Assembly: GCF_004022215.1 (NCBI RefSeq)
Contig: NZ_SAUZ01000006.1
Location: forward strand, 124,001-188,000
Length of the DNA stretch: 64,000 nucleotides
Direction of reading: 5' to 3'
Source of the DNA: Paenirhodobacter populi
Lineage (GTDB): Bacteria > Pseudomonadota > Alphaproteobacteria > Rhodobacterales > Rhodobacteraceae
Positions 1-8,424 of the stretch are shown piece by piece (within the stretch, counting starts at the first letter, position 1; each line of letters opens with the position of its first letter). Under the pieces are notes generated by a model. The model made no database searches. It had not been told where the DNA came from and worked only from the letters and a program-made list of their open reading frames with translations. A program made the position numbers and the translations under genes.

Positions 1-1632
1 GGGCGCGGGTTCCGGACCGTCTACGGGCTGCTGCAACCGCTGCTGGCCCGGCGCGCGGCGCGGATCACCACGGTCTCGCATTTCTCCGCCCGGCAGATCG
101 CCCGCTACCTGCCGATCCGCGCCTCGGATATCGCCGTCCTGCCGAACGGGCACGAACATGCGCTGCGCTGGAACGCGGAGCGGGCCGAAAAGGCCCCCGC
201 CCTGCTGACCGGCCGGCTTTACGTGCTGGCGATCGGGTCGCAGGCGCGGCACAAGAACCTTGCGCTGCTGGCGGATCTGGCGCCGCAACTCGATGCGGCG
301 GGGATCGATGTGGTGATCGCCGGCGGCGGCGGCGACATCTTCGCCGCGGCAACACTGGCCGCCGCGCCGAACCTGCATCTGACCGGGCCGGTGTCGGACG
401 ACGACCTCGCCTTCCTGATGGATCACGCGCTGTGCCTTGCCTTTCCCTCCTGGACCGAGGGCTTCGGCCTGCCGATCGTCGAGGCGATGGCGCGCGGCTG
501 CCCGGTGATTTCGTCGGACCGCGCCAGCATGCCCGACATCTGCGGCGACGCCGCGCGGCTTGCCGCACCCGACGATCCGCAGGCATGGCTGCGGCACATC
601 CTTGAACTGAAAGGGTCGAACACATTGCGCACCGAACTGACCGGACGCGGCCGCGAACAGGTGCGGCGCTTCAGCTGGACCGAGACGGCGGCAGGCTATC
701 TTGACCTGTTGCGCGACCCGGCGCATCTGCCCGAGGCCGCGCCCACCGCCCCGCCCGCGGGCAAGGTCGCCGTCGTCATCGCGACCCGGGGCCGGCCCGA
801 GGTGGTCAGCGCCACGGTCCGCCATCTGGCCGCGAACCAGACGCTGAAACCTGAACGGATCGTCATTTCCTGCACCGATCCCACCGACGCGGGCGACCTT
901 GCCGACCTGCCGGGGGTCGAGGTGCTGACCGGCCCCCCCGGCCTGCCCGCGCAACGCAACACCGCGCTGGCCGCGCTGCCCCCCGACACCGACATGGTCG
1001 CCTTCTTCGACGACGATTTCGTCGCCGACCGCGACTGGCTTGCCGTGGCGCTGCGCAGCTTTCGCGACGATCCGGCGCTTGTGGGCTTTACCGGGCGGGT
1101 GCTGGCCGACGGGATCGGCGGGCCGGGCATTTCCTTCGGGGATGCCTGCCGCATGGCCGCCGCCCCGCCGCCGCCCTGCGACTGGTCGTGGATCGCGCCC
1201 TACAGCCCCTATGGCTGCAACATGGCCTTCCGCTTCCCGGCGATCGGCACGCTGCGCTTTGACGAAAAGCTGGTGCTGTATGGCTGGCTCGAGGACCGCG
1301 ACTTCGCCGCGGCGCTCGCCCGCCAAAGCGACGGCAGGCTGGCGAAATCCGCCGATGCGCGCGGCGTCCACATGGGCACCAAGGGCGGGCGCGTCAGCGG
1401 CCGGCGTTTCGGCTATTCGCAGATCGTCAATCCGCTTTACATGATCCGCAAGGGGACGATGACGCCGGGCCAGGCCATGGGCCAGATCTTTCGCAACCTT
1501 TCCAAGAACCTCGTCCTGTCCGCGCGGCCCGAGCCATGGGTCGACCGACGCGGGCGGCTGCGGGGCAATCTGCTGGGGATTTCCGACATGATGAAGGGGC
1601 GCATCGCCCCGGAACGCGCCACGGAACTATAA
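1..1632 (+). CDS. Two-domain glycosyltransferase (GT4 fused to GT2), 5' end outside window
   Basis: The reading frame is open from base 1, so the start lies upstream; 543 residues are visible. The first ~235 residues are the C-terminal half of a GT-B (GT4) transferase with the EX7E signature (E153 and E161, in EGFGLPIVE). From about residue 255 a second, GT-A (GT2) domain begins (VAVVIATRGRP) with an acidic metal/nucleotide-sugar motif FDDDF near residue 337. Two transferase domains in one chain could add two successive sugars to one repeat unit. It is followed after 13 bases by the chain-length/kinase-like gene, so it belongs to the exopolysaccharide locus. Sugar specificity cannot be read from the sequence. 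Confidence 0.85.
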   Translation, partial: GRGFRTVYGLLQPLLARRAARITTVSHFSARQIARYLPIRASDIAVLPNGHEHALRWNAERAEKAPALLTGRLYVLAIGSQARHKNLALLADLAPQLDAAGIDVVIAGGGGDIFAAATLAAAPNLHLTGPVSDDDLAFLMDHALCLAFPSWTEGFGLPIVEAMARGCPVISSDRASMPDICGDAARLAAPDDPQAWLRHILELKGSNTLRTELTGRGREQVRRFSWTETAAGYLDLLRDPAHLPEAAPTAPPAGKVAVVIATRGRPEVVSATVRHLAANQTLKPERIVISCTDPTDAGDLADLPGVEVLTGPPGLPAQRNTALAALPPDTDMVAFFDDDFVADRDWLAVALRSFRDDPALVGFTGRVLADGIGGPGISFGDACRMAAAPPPPCDWSWIAPYSPYGCNMAFRFPAIGTLRFDEKLVLYGWLEDRDFAAALARQSDGRLAKSADARGVHMGTKGGRVSGRRFGYSQIVNPLYMIRKGTMTPGQAMGQIFRNLSKNLVLSARPEPWVDRRGRLRGNLLGISDMMKGRIAPERATEL

Positions 1633-1645
1633 CGAGGGAGAAACC

Positions 1646-3481
1646 ATGCCGCTTGAACAGCCGAACATTCCACCGGAACGGTCCCCACCCATTCGCTCCA
1701 GACAGGCCGTGCTGCGACGGATCCCGATCCCCGAGCCGCCCCGCCCACCCGCGCAGGCGACGCAGGACGGGCCGGTCGCCCTGATCCGTGCCGTGACGGG
1801 GATGATCCGGCGCGGCTGGGTGCCGCTGATGATCTGGACCATCGCCTGCATGATCCTTGCGGCGCTGTATGCCCGATCCCTGCCGCCAGTCTATACGGCG
1901 ACATCCTCGATCATCCTGCAATCGGTCGGGCAGGCGGGCGCGGCGGGGCAGGATCCGATCTCGCCGGTGACGCTCGACCTCAACCGGGTGGACAGCGAAT
2001 TGCAGGTGATCCGGTCAGAGCGGCTGCAAGGCCGGGTGTTCGAGACGCTCGGGCTGGCGACCATTCCGGAACTGCAACCGACGCCGCCGGGACCGGTGCG
2101 GTATGTGATCGACCTGCTGGGCGGTATCTTTGCGGCCTCCCCCGCCGAGGAAACCGTGCCGGCCGACGACACCGCAGCGGGAACCGAAACCGAGGCCGCC
2201 TCCTTCCCCGCCCCCACGGCCGCGCAACAGGCAGAGGAAGTCGCCTTCGCCGCCTTCCGGGACCGCTTTTCGGCACGCCGCATCGGCCAGTCCTACGTGA
2301 TCGAGATTTCCTATTCCTCCTCCGACCCCGAACTGGCGGCGCGTGTCGCGAATTCCGCCGCCTCCGCCTATCTGCTGCAATCGGTCGCCTTCAAGGCGGG
2401 CGTCGCCAGCTCGGGCGGCGAATTCGTGCAGATGCGGCTCGATTCCCTTTCGGCGCAGGTCGAGGATGCCGCCAATGCGGTGCGCGACGGCACCCTGCCG
2501 CAGGCCGCTATGCCCGATGCCGATGCGCGGGTGATCGGCGCCGCGCTGCGCCCCCTGTCGCCGTCCGAGCCGCGGCCCAAGCTGATCGTGGCGACGGGCG
2601 CGGTGCTCGGCCTGCTCAGCGGGCTGTTCGCGATGGCGCTTGGCGGCGCGCTGGACCGGCGCGTGCACGAGGGCGACAAGCTGGAGCGCGAAACCGCGAT
2701 GCCCCGGCTTGCCTTCATCCCCGAGGAAAAGCGCCTGACCGGACGGCAGGGCGATGTCGTCGTGACGATCCGCCCGGACAGCGCCTGCGCCCACGGTTTG
2801 CGGGACCTGCGCACCGCGATCGATCTGGCCGGCGGGCTGGACCCGCAGCCGGGCGGGCGGATCATCGCGCTGGCCGAATGGGCGCCGGGGTCCGGGTGCA
2901 GCATGATCGCGATGAACCTCGCACGCCTGATCCGCGCCGGCGGGCAGGAGGTAACGGTCATCGACGCCGACCTTGACGGCCGCGCGCGCGGGCTGACCGA
3001 CTGGTATGTGCCGAACCCGGGCCGGACCACGGACGAAGAGGTGGATGCCGATGGCGTCCGGCTGGTTCCGTCGACGGCGCTGCGCGCGCAGTCGGGGGCG
3101 ATCTCGGACATGCGCGACCGGGGACTGACGCGGCTTCTGGGGCATCTGCAGGCGCGCGGCGACGTGGTGCTGGATCTGCCGCCGCTGGCCGAATCCGCCG
3201 ATGCGCTGGCGCTGGCCCGACACGCCGATCTGGTGGTGATCGTCGCCGAGACCCACACCACCTTCGACGAGCTGACGCAGGCCTCCGAACGGCTGGGCCG
3301 GCTGGGCGTCGCGGTGGTGGGCGTCGCGGTCAACCACCCGCCGGGCCTTGCCGAACGGCGCGGGCTGTTCGCGCGGCTCGGCCTTGGCGATGCCCGGCCG
3401 GGCAGCATGCGGCATACGACACGGGCGGCGATTTCCTCGGTCAGGGACGCCTCCGCCCGCAAGCGCGGCAAAACGGTCTGA
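1646..3481 (+). CDS. Exopolysaccharide co-polymerase: Wzz domain plus BY-kinase-like ATPase domain
   Basis: A 611-residue Wzc/ExoP-type protein of the inner membrane. Pro-rich cytoplasmic N-terminus, first membrane segment ~58-75, periplasmic Wzz domain, second membrane segment ~312-332, then a ParA/CpsD-like ATPase domain. Walker A' (VTVIDADLDG, ~residues 438-447) and a Walker B-like strand (VVLDLPPL) are present. The P-loop reads APGSGCSM, with C418 where the catalytic lysine is expected. The C-terminus (after ~590) has no tyrosine cluster. It probably controls chain length or export without normal tyrosine kinase activity. The start is supported by GAGGGAG upstream of ATG 1646. Confidence 0.85.
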   Translation: MPLEQPNIPPERSPPIRSRQAVLRRIPIPEPPRPPAQATQDGPVALIRAVTGMIRRGWVPLMIWTIACMILAALYARSLPPVYTATSSIILQSVGQAGAAGQDPISPVTLDLNRVDSELQVIRSERLQGRVFETLGLATIPELQPTPPGPVRYVIDLLGGIFAASPAEETVPADDTAAGTETEAASFPAPTAAQQAEEVAFAAFRDRFSARRIGQSYVIEISYSSSDPELAARVANSAASAYLLQSVAFKAGVASSGGEFVQMRLDSLSAQVEDAANAVRDGTLPQAAMPDADARVIGAALRPLSPSEPRPKLIVATGAVLGLLSGLFAMALGGALDRRVHEGDKLERETAMPRLAFIPEEKRLTGRQGDVVVTIRPDSACAHGLRDLRTAIDLAGGLDPQPGGRIIALAEWAPGSGCSMIAMNLARLIRAGGQEVTVIDADLDGRARGLTDWYVPNPGRTTDEEVDADGVRLVPSTALRAQSGAISDMRDRGLTRLLGHLQARGDVVLDLPPLAESADALALARHADLVVIVAETHTTFDELTQASERLGRLGVAVVGVAVNHPPGLAERRGLFARLGLGDARPGSMRHTTRAAISSVRDASARKRGKTV

Positions 3482-3557
3482 GGGGGGAACAGCGGCAGCA
3501 TATTCCGTCGGCAGCTTTCAGAAGATTGCGCAACCCTTCAGCGTGAACAGGTGTGGT

Positions 3558-4733
3558 ATGAGTGTTTCTGGTTTCACTGTGGTCGCCGATAGGCGGCCGA
3601 CAATGCCGGCCCCGCAGATCGGACGTCGCGGCCTGCGCGTCGCGTTGATCCATTACTGGCTGGTGACGATGCGGGGCGGCGAAAAGGTGCTGGAATCGCT
3701 GTGCCGGATGTTTCCCGACGCCGACATCTTCACCCATGCCTACAAGCCAGAGGCGATCTCGCCGGTGATCCGCCGCCACCGGGTCACCACCACCTTCATC
3801 AGCCGCCTGCCGCAGCCCGAGAAGCGCTACCGCAGCTACCTGCCGCTGATGCCGCTCGCGCTCGAACAGCTCGACCTGCGCGGCTACGATCTGGTCATCA
3901 GCTGCGAGGCCGGCCCCGCCAAGGGCATCATCCCCGCCCCGGATGCGCTGCATGTCTGCTACTGCCATTCGCCGATGCGCTACGTCTGGAACATGTATCA
4001 CGACTATCGCGACCGCAGCGGGCGGCTGAAGCAAATGGCGATGGTGCCGCTGACCCATTACATCCGCAACTGGGACGCGGTATCGGCGATGCGCGTGGAC
4101 AAGTTCATCGCCAATTCCGAAAACGTCCGGCGCCGCATCGCGCGCTATTACGAACGCGATGCCGCCGTGGTCTATCCGCCCGTCTCGACCGAGGATTTCA
4201 CCCCCCTCGCCCCCGATGCGGCCGAGGATTTCTACCTGATGGTCGGTGAGCTGGTCAGCTACAAGCGCCCGGATCTGGCGGTGGCGGCGTTCAACCGGCT
4301 GGGACGGCGGCTGATCGTGATCGGCGGCGGCGAGATGCTGGAACAGATCCGCCGCATGGCGGGGCCGACGGTCACCGTCCTCGGCCCGCAACCCTTCGAC
4401 GTGCTGCGCGACCATTACGCGCGCTGCCGCGCCCTCGTCTTCCCCGGCGAGGAGGATTTCGGCATCGTGCCGCTGGAAGCCATGGCCAGCGGCCGGCCCG
4501 TGCTGGCCTTCGCCCGGGGCGGCGCGCTGGAAACCGTGACCGAGGGCGTGTCCGGCCTGTTCTTCGACACCCAGTCCGAGGAATCGATCCTCGACGGCGT
4601 GGAACGGATGGACCGCTTCAAGGTCGATCAGCCCGCCATCCTCGCCCATAGCCGGGAATTCTCCGAGCCGCTGTTTCGCGCCCGCATGGGCGATCTGCTG
4701 AACCAGTGGCTGCCCGCCGGAGCGATGAAATGA
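3558..4733 (+). CDS. Glycosyltransferase family 4 (WbaZ-like)
   Basis: A 391-residue GT-B glycosyltransferase. It has the N-terminal signature ALIHYWLVTMRGGEKVLE, the CYCHSPMRYVWN block typical of WbaZ-like GT4 enzymes, and EX7E (EDFGIVPLE, near residue 300) for the nucleotide-sugar donor. It probably adds a sugar (often mannose in this subfamily) to the lipid-linked repeat unit at the cytoplasmic membrane face. The start could be ATG 3558 (CAGGTG upstream) or ATG 3603; both precede the conserved first strand. It overlaps the next gene by four bases (ATGA at 4730), so the two are translationally coupled. Confidence 0.87.
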   Translation: MSVSGFTVVADRRPTMPAPQIGRRGLRVALIHYWLVTMRGGEKVLESLCRMFPDADIFTHAYKPEAISPVIRRHRVTTTFISRLPQPEKRYRSYLPLMPLALEQLDLRGYDLVISCEAGPAKGIIPAPDALHVCYCHSPMRYVWNMYHDYRDRSGRLKQMAMVPLTHYIRNWDAVSAMRVDKFIANSENVRRRIARYYERDAAVVYPPVSTEDFTPLAPDAAEDFYLMVGELVSYKRPDLAVAAFNRLGRRLIVIGGGEMLEQIRRMAGPTVTVLGPQPFDVLRDHYARCRALVFPGEEDFGIVPLEAMASGRPVLAFARGGALETVTEGVSGLFFDTQSEESILDGVERMDRFKVDQPAILAHSREFSEPLFRARMGDLLNQWLPAGAMK

Positions 4734-5833
4734 CCGGCACGAACAGGCGGATGCGCATTCTGCACATCCTGAACCATACCAACCAGCTGAACGGGCATGT
4801 CCATGCGGCGGTCGATCTGGCCTGCGCGCAAAGCGCCGATGGCCATCAGGTCATGATCGCCAGCGGCGGCGGCGATTTCGACGCCCTGCTGGCGCGGGAG
4901 GGGGTCGAGACCGCGCGGATCGACCACAACCGCAAGCCGCTGATCCTTGCCGGATCGGTGCTGCGGCTGCGCCGGCTGGTGCGCGACTGGCAGCCCGATG
5001 TCGTTCATGCCCATATGATGACCAGCGCGGTTCTGGCATGGCCGGTGTGCCGGCTTGCCGGGGTGCCGCTGATCACCACGGTCCACAATGCCTTTGAGAA
5101 AAGCGCCGTGCTGATGGGCCTCGGCACCCGCGTCATCGCGGTGAGCGAGGCGGTGCGCCAGTCGATGGAGACCCGCGGCATCCCCGCGCGCAAGCTGGTG
5201 ACCGTGCTGAACGGCACCATCGGCACCGTCCGCTTTCGCGGGCGGGAGGCGATGCGGGAACCGCTTGACCATCCCGCGATCCTGTTCGTGGCCGGGCTGC
5301 ATCCGCGCAAGGGCCTGCCCGACCTGATCGACGCCTTCGCCATCGTCCACGCCCGCCACCCCGAGGCGCGGCTGTATATCGTGGGCGAAGGTCCGTTCCG
5401 CGATGCCTATGAGGATATGGCCCGCGCCCTGCCCTGCGGCGCGGCGGTGACCTTCGCCGGCGGACAGCGCGATCCCTCGCCCTGGATGCGCGGGGCGGAT
5501 ATCTTCGTGCTGCCGTCGCATGACGAACCCGCCGGGCTGGTGCTGTCCGAGGCGCGCGAGGCCGGCTGCGCCGTGATCGGCACCCGGGTGGGCGGCATTC
5601 CCGAAATGCTGGATCGCGGCGCGGCCGGGATTCTGGTGCCGCCGGGGGACCCTCCCGCCTTGGCCGAGGCGCTGGATCAACTGCTGTCGGATCCGGCCGC
5701 GCTGGCCGACTGGCGTGCGAAAAGCCAGATCAACATCGACAACCTGACGATCGGGCGGGTGATGCGCCAGACCCTCGACGTCTATGTCACTGCGCGCGCG
5801 GGCAAGTCCCCCCGGCAGCGCGTCGCCGCCTGA
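4730..5833 (+). CDS. Glycosyltransferase family 4
   Basis: A 367-residue GT-B enzyme. The N-terminal Rossmann half begins RILHILNHTNQLNGHVHAAVDLA and the C-terminal donor domain carries GLHPRKGLPDLI and EX7E (EPAGLVLSE, near residues 266-274). The ATG at 4730 overlaps the previous stop codon. It is the fourth gene of the exopolysaccharide locus and should transfer a sugar from a nucleotide donor; donor and acceptor are unknown. Confidence 0.87.
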   Translation: MTGTNRRMRILHILNHTNQLNGHVHAAVDLACAQSADGHQVMIASGGGDFDALLAREGVETARIDHNRKPLILAGSVLRLRRLVRDWQPDVVHAHMMTSAVLAWPVCRLAGVPLITTVHNAFEKSAVLMGLGTRVIAVSEAVRQSMETRGIPARKLVTVLNGTIGTVRFRGREAMREPLDHPAILFVAGLHPRKGLPDLIDAFAIVHARHPEARLYIVGEGPFRDAYEDMARALPCGAAVTFAGGQRDPSPWMRGADIFVLPSHDEPAGLVLSEAREAGCAVIGTRVGGIPEMLDRGAAGILVPPGDPPALAEALDQLLSDPAALADWRAKSQINIDNLTIGRVMRQTLDVYVTARAGKSPRQRVAA

Positions 5834-5861
5834 CCGGCGACAGATCCCTGAGGAGGAGAGA

Positions 5862-6794
5862 ATGCCCCATCCCCTGTCCCGCCGTGCGCTGCTGATCTCG
5901 GCCGGCGGCCTGATCGCCATGCCGGGAACCGCCGCGCTGGCATGGGATTCGACCTACGATCCCGAGGCCGATCCGACGATCAGCCGCCGCATGATCTTTG
6001 AAGACCAGTTCGCCACGATCGACCCCGCCGTCTGGTCGGCGGGCCGCAAGGCCACGACCTTCGACAGCGGCTTTTACGGCCGGTCCGCCTTCGCCGGGAT
6101 CGAGGGCGCCGAAGGGTTCAACCCCTATGCCATCGTCGACGATCCGGAAACCGAGAATGGCAAGGCGCTGCGCATCTCGGCCCGCTACATCGGACGGCAG
6201 ATGGAAGTGCCCGGCTACTACGGCAACGACGATCCGGAATATCAGTGGATCTCCGGCAACCTGCAATCCGCGCGGCCGGACGGGACGATCCTGAAGGGCT
6301 GGCGGCGCGGCTATTTCGAGGCCCGGATGCGGTTTCCTGCCCATCCGCTGACCTGGCCGGCCTTCTGGCTGCTGAACGCGCGCAGCATCCTGACCTCGCG
6401 CACCAGCGTCGAGGTCGATGTGGTCGAGCACAAGGGCTTCGAGCCGCATCAATACGGCGCCTATCTGCACGAATGGGGCGAGCCGGGCGAACGCCATACC
6501 GGCAGCGGGGTCGAGACCGAGGAGGATCTGACCGAAGGTTACAATCGCTATGGCGTGCTGCTGGCCCGCAACCGCTGCATCATCTATTTCAACCGCCAGC
6601 CGATCCGTGATCCGGCGACCGGCAAGCCGCAGGTGTGGCTGGTCAACCGATCGGCGGAACTCGACGTCAACAACGACAGGTTCTGGCCGCTGCTGACGCT
6701 CGCCCTGCTGCATGACGTGCCCTATCCCGATCCGCTGCGCCCCGAGGATCACGAGGCCCATATGCTGGTGGATTACTTCCGCGTCTTTGCGTGA
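5862..6794 (+). CDS. Secreted glycoside hydrolase family 16 (ExoK-like beta-glycanase)
   Basis: A 310-residue protein. The N-terminus SRRALLISAGGLIAMPGTAALA is a short signal with twin arginines, so it is exported, perhaps by Tat. The GH16 active-site motif ExDxxE is complete: E184, D186 and E189 in EVDVVE. GH16 enzymes cleave beta-1,3 or beta-1,3-1,4 glucans or galactans; in exopolysaccharide loci (for example ExoK of rhizobia) they trim the polymer. AGGAGGAGAG at 5851-5860 fixes the start. It is the last gene of the locus, 28 bases after the preceding transferase. Confidence 0.88.
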   Translation: MPHPLSRRALLISAGGLIAMPGTAALAWDSTYDPEADPTISRRMIFEDQFATIDPAVWSAGRKATTFDSGFYGRSAFAGIEGAEGFNPYAIVDDPETENGKALRISARYIGRQMEVPGYYGNDDPEYQWISGNLQSARPDGTILKGWRRGYFEARMRFPAHPLTWPAFWLLNARSILTSRTSVEVDVVEHKGFEPHQYGAYLHEWGEPGERHTGSGVETEEDLTEGYNRYGVLLARNRCIIYFNRQPIRDPATGKPQVWLVNRSAELDVNNDRFWPLLTLALLHDVPYPDPLRPEDHEAHMLVDYFRVFA

Positions 6795-6916
6795 CTCCGG
6801 CGATCCCGTTTCCGGATGCGGTTCCGCAGCTGCGAATGCTTTAGCCGCGTCAGGTCAGCATCATGCGGCCGACATGATCATGAATACTGCCCGCGGCGCG
6901 ATCGGAGGCGTGGAAA

Positions 6917-6978
6917 GGGGGCCAGCCCCCTCGCGCGTTCCGCGCTCACCCCCGGGATATTTATGGAAACACGAAAGG
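6917..6978 (+). repeat. Dispersed hairpin repeat, copy A
   Basis: Block GGGGGCCAGCCCCCTC, then stem GCGCG-TTC-CGCGC, then TCACCCCCGGGATATTTATG and an A-rich tail. It lies 122 bases after the GH16 stop codon, in the same orientation. Same family as 24309, 29044, 37901, 56199 and 61520 (reverse). Confidence 0.9.
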
Positions 6979-6985
6979 CAAGGAG

Positions 6986-7150
6986 CCGAGGGTGTGTTGA
7001 AACTCGTCTTTGCGACAACGGCGCGGAACAAAACTCCCCTATGCGGCCATTTTCAGGTCTTCGATGCCAGCCGATGTGCATGCTTGGGCCACATTGGAGA
7101 GCATACTTCTCCGAGACATCGCGGGAACAGGTTTTGGCACCCCCCTCAGC
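6986..7150 (+). mobile_element. MITE-like / IS-end relic, copy 1
   Basis: The left end CCGAGGGTGTGTTGAAACTC resembles CCGAGGCTGCGTGAAAACTC at 56417. Inner blocks are colinear with 56274-56416: GGAACAAAACTCCC against GGAACGAAATTCCC, then GGAGA, TTCTCCG, TCGC and AAC in the same order and spacing. No transposase reading frame is present. It begins 8 bases after the tail of dispersed repeat copy A. The right boundary is uncertain. Confidence 0.5.
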
Positions 7151-7167
7151 CCGTCGGGGGGGGTTTT
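7140..7167 (+). terminator. Putative rho-independent terminator
   Basis: C6 (7140-7145), a 10-base loop, then G8 (7156-7163) and TTTT (7164-7167). It points away from the exopolysaccharide genes and would stop transcription before the convergent yej operon. It could also be the eroded end of the MITE-like relic it overlaps. Confidence 0.5.
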
Positions 7168-7206
7168 GAGATGTGTTGGCGCGCTGTCGTGACGGAGTAT
7201 GCCGGG

Positions 7207-8424
7207 TCAGCGGGACGGGCCGCTTTCCACAAAATCGATCAGGCGCGGCAGGCAGACCGTGTTCAGGTCATAGTCCGCCACGACCCGTGCCCGGGCGGCG
7301 GCGCGTAGCGGCGCATGGGCGGCGGGATCGGCCAGCGCGGCGATCAGCGCGCGCGACCAGCCGGGAACGTCGAAGAAATCGACCAACCGGCCGGTGACGC
7401 CATCCTCGATCACCTCGCGCAATGGTCCGGTGTCCGAGGCCACGACCATCGCCCCCGCCGCTATCGCCTCAAGCAGCGACCAGCTGAGGACGAAGGGATA
7501 GGTCAGATAGGCATGGACCCGGCCGACCTGCAGGATCGAGATGAAATCCGCATAGGTCACCCGGCCGGTGAAATGCACGCGCGACAGGTCCAGCCTGCCG
7601 TCCAGCTCGGCCAGAAAGCGGTCCTTCCAGCTGCCCGTGGCGGGGGCGGGGCCGTAGCTCTGCCCCTCCTGCCCGACGATCAGCACATGCGCCCCGGGGC
7701 GGGCCTCAAGAACCTCGGGCAGGGCGCGCAGGAAGGTGTGGATGCCGCGGTATGGCTCCAGCGAGCGGCTGACATAGGTCAGCACCTCGTCGCACGCGCG
7801 GAAGGTGCGGCTGCCGTCCGGCAGGGTGTAGCGCGCCGCGGGATCGGGGTGGACCCGCGCCGTGTCGATCCCGTCGTGGCACAGGGTGATCTTGGAACGC
7901 AGCTCCGCCGGGAACGTCTGAGCCTGAAACCGCGTCGGCGACAGCGCGGCATCGGCCCCGATCATCGCCTGCACCAGATGCGCCGCGCGCGCCACCGTCG
8001 ACACCCGGCCGGCCAGCGCCGGGCGCGCGAATTCCGGGTCGAAGCCGCTGTCCAGCCCAGCGCCCTGATACATCCATTCGGCATAGACGAGATGCCGCGC
8101 CTCGGGCCAGACCTCGCGCAGGAACAGCGTTTCGCCCCAGCCGGGATGGCCGAAGACCACATCGGGCACATAGCCCTGTTCCGTCCGCATCTGCTGCGCC
8201 GCGCGCGCCGCGCGCCAGCCGCGTTCCGCCGATTGCGCATAGCGCGCGCCAAGGCCCTGCGCCGCAGGCTCCCCCGACCAGCGGTATTTCAGCACCGGCA
8301 CCGGCGCGGGCCGCCTGTTCGTTTCCGCCGTCAGCGCCCGCACATCATGCCCGCGCGCGGCGAGCGCCGGGGCGAGATGCAGGAACTGACCGGGAAAGTT
8401 CTGATGAACGAAAAGGACCTTCAC
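7207..8424 (-). CDS. Glycosyltransferase family 4, coupled to yejF
   Basis: A 405-residue GT-B glycosyltransferase starting [14 protein letters not shown], a conserved opening of one GT4 group. SRSLEPYRG and the C-terminal SWSLLEAIAAGA donor-site region are visible. It starts with GTG at 8424, and GTGA overlaps the yejF stop, so it is translated as the last gene of the yejABEF transcript. The other glycosyltransferases face it from the opposite strand. Whether it serves the exopolysaccharide or acts with the peptide importer is unknown. Confidence 0.83.
   Translation of the reverse strand: MKVLFVHQNFPGQFLHLAPALAARGHDVRALTAETNRRPAPVPVLKYRWSGEPAAQGLGARYAQSAERGWRAARAAQQMRTEQGYVPDVVFGHPGWGETLFLREVWPEARHLVYAEWMYQGAGLDSGFDPEFARPALAGRVSTVARAAHLVQAMIGADAALSPTRFQAQTFPAELRSKITLCHDGIDTARVHPDPAARYTLPDGSRTFRACDEVLTYVSRSLEPYRGIHTFLRALPEVLEARPGAHVLIVGQEGQSYGPAPATGSWKDRFLAELDGRLDLSRVHFTGRVTYADFISILQVGRVHAYLTYPFVLSWSLLEAIAAGAMVVASDTGPLREVIEDGVTGRLVDFFDVPGWSRALIAALADPAAHAPLRAAARARVVADYDLNTVCLPRLIDFVESGPSR

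Noticed and set aside
2015-3415. Minus-strand frame opposite the Wzz/kinase-like gene
   Set aside because: Shadow frame; the + strand gene has membrane segments and Walker motifs.
6988-7206. Small coding frames in the gap between the GH16 gene and the glycosyltransferase
   Set aside because: They overlap the hairpin repeat and the MITE-like relic, lack ribosome binding sites and have no domain.
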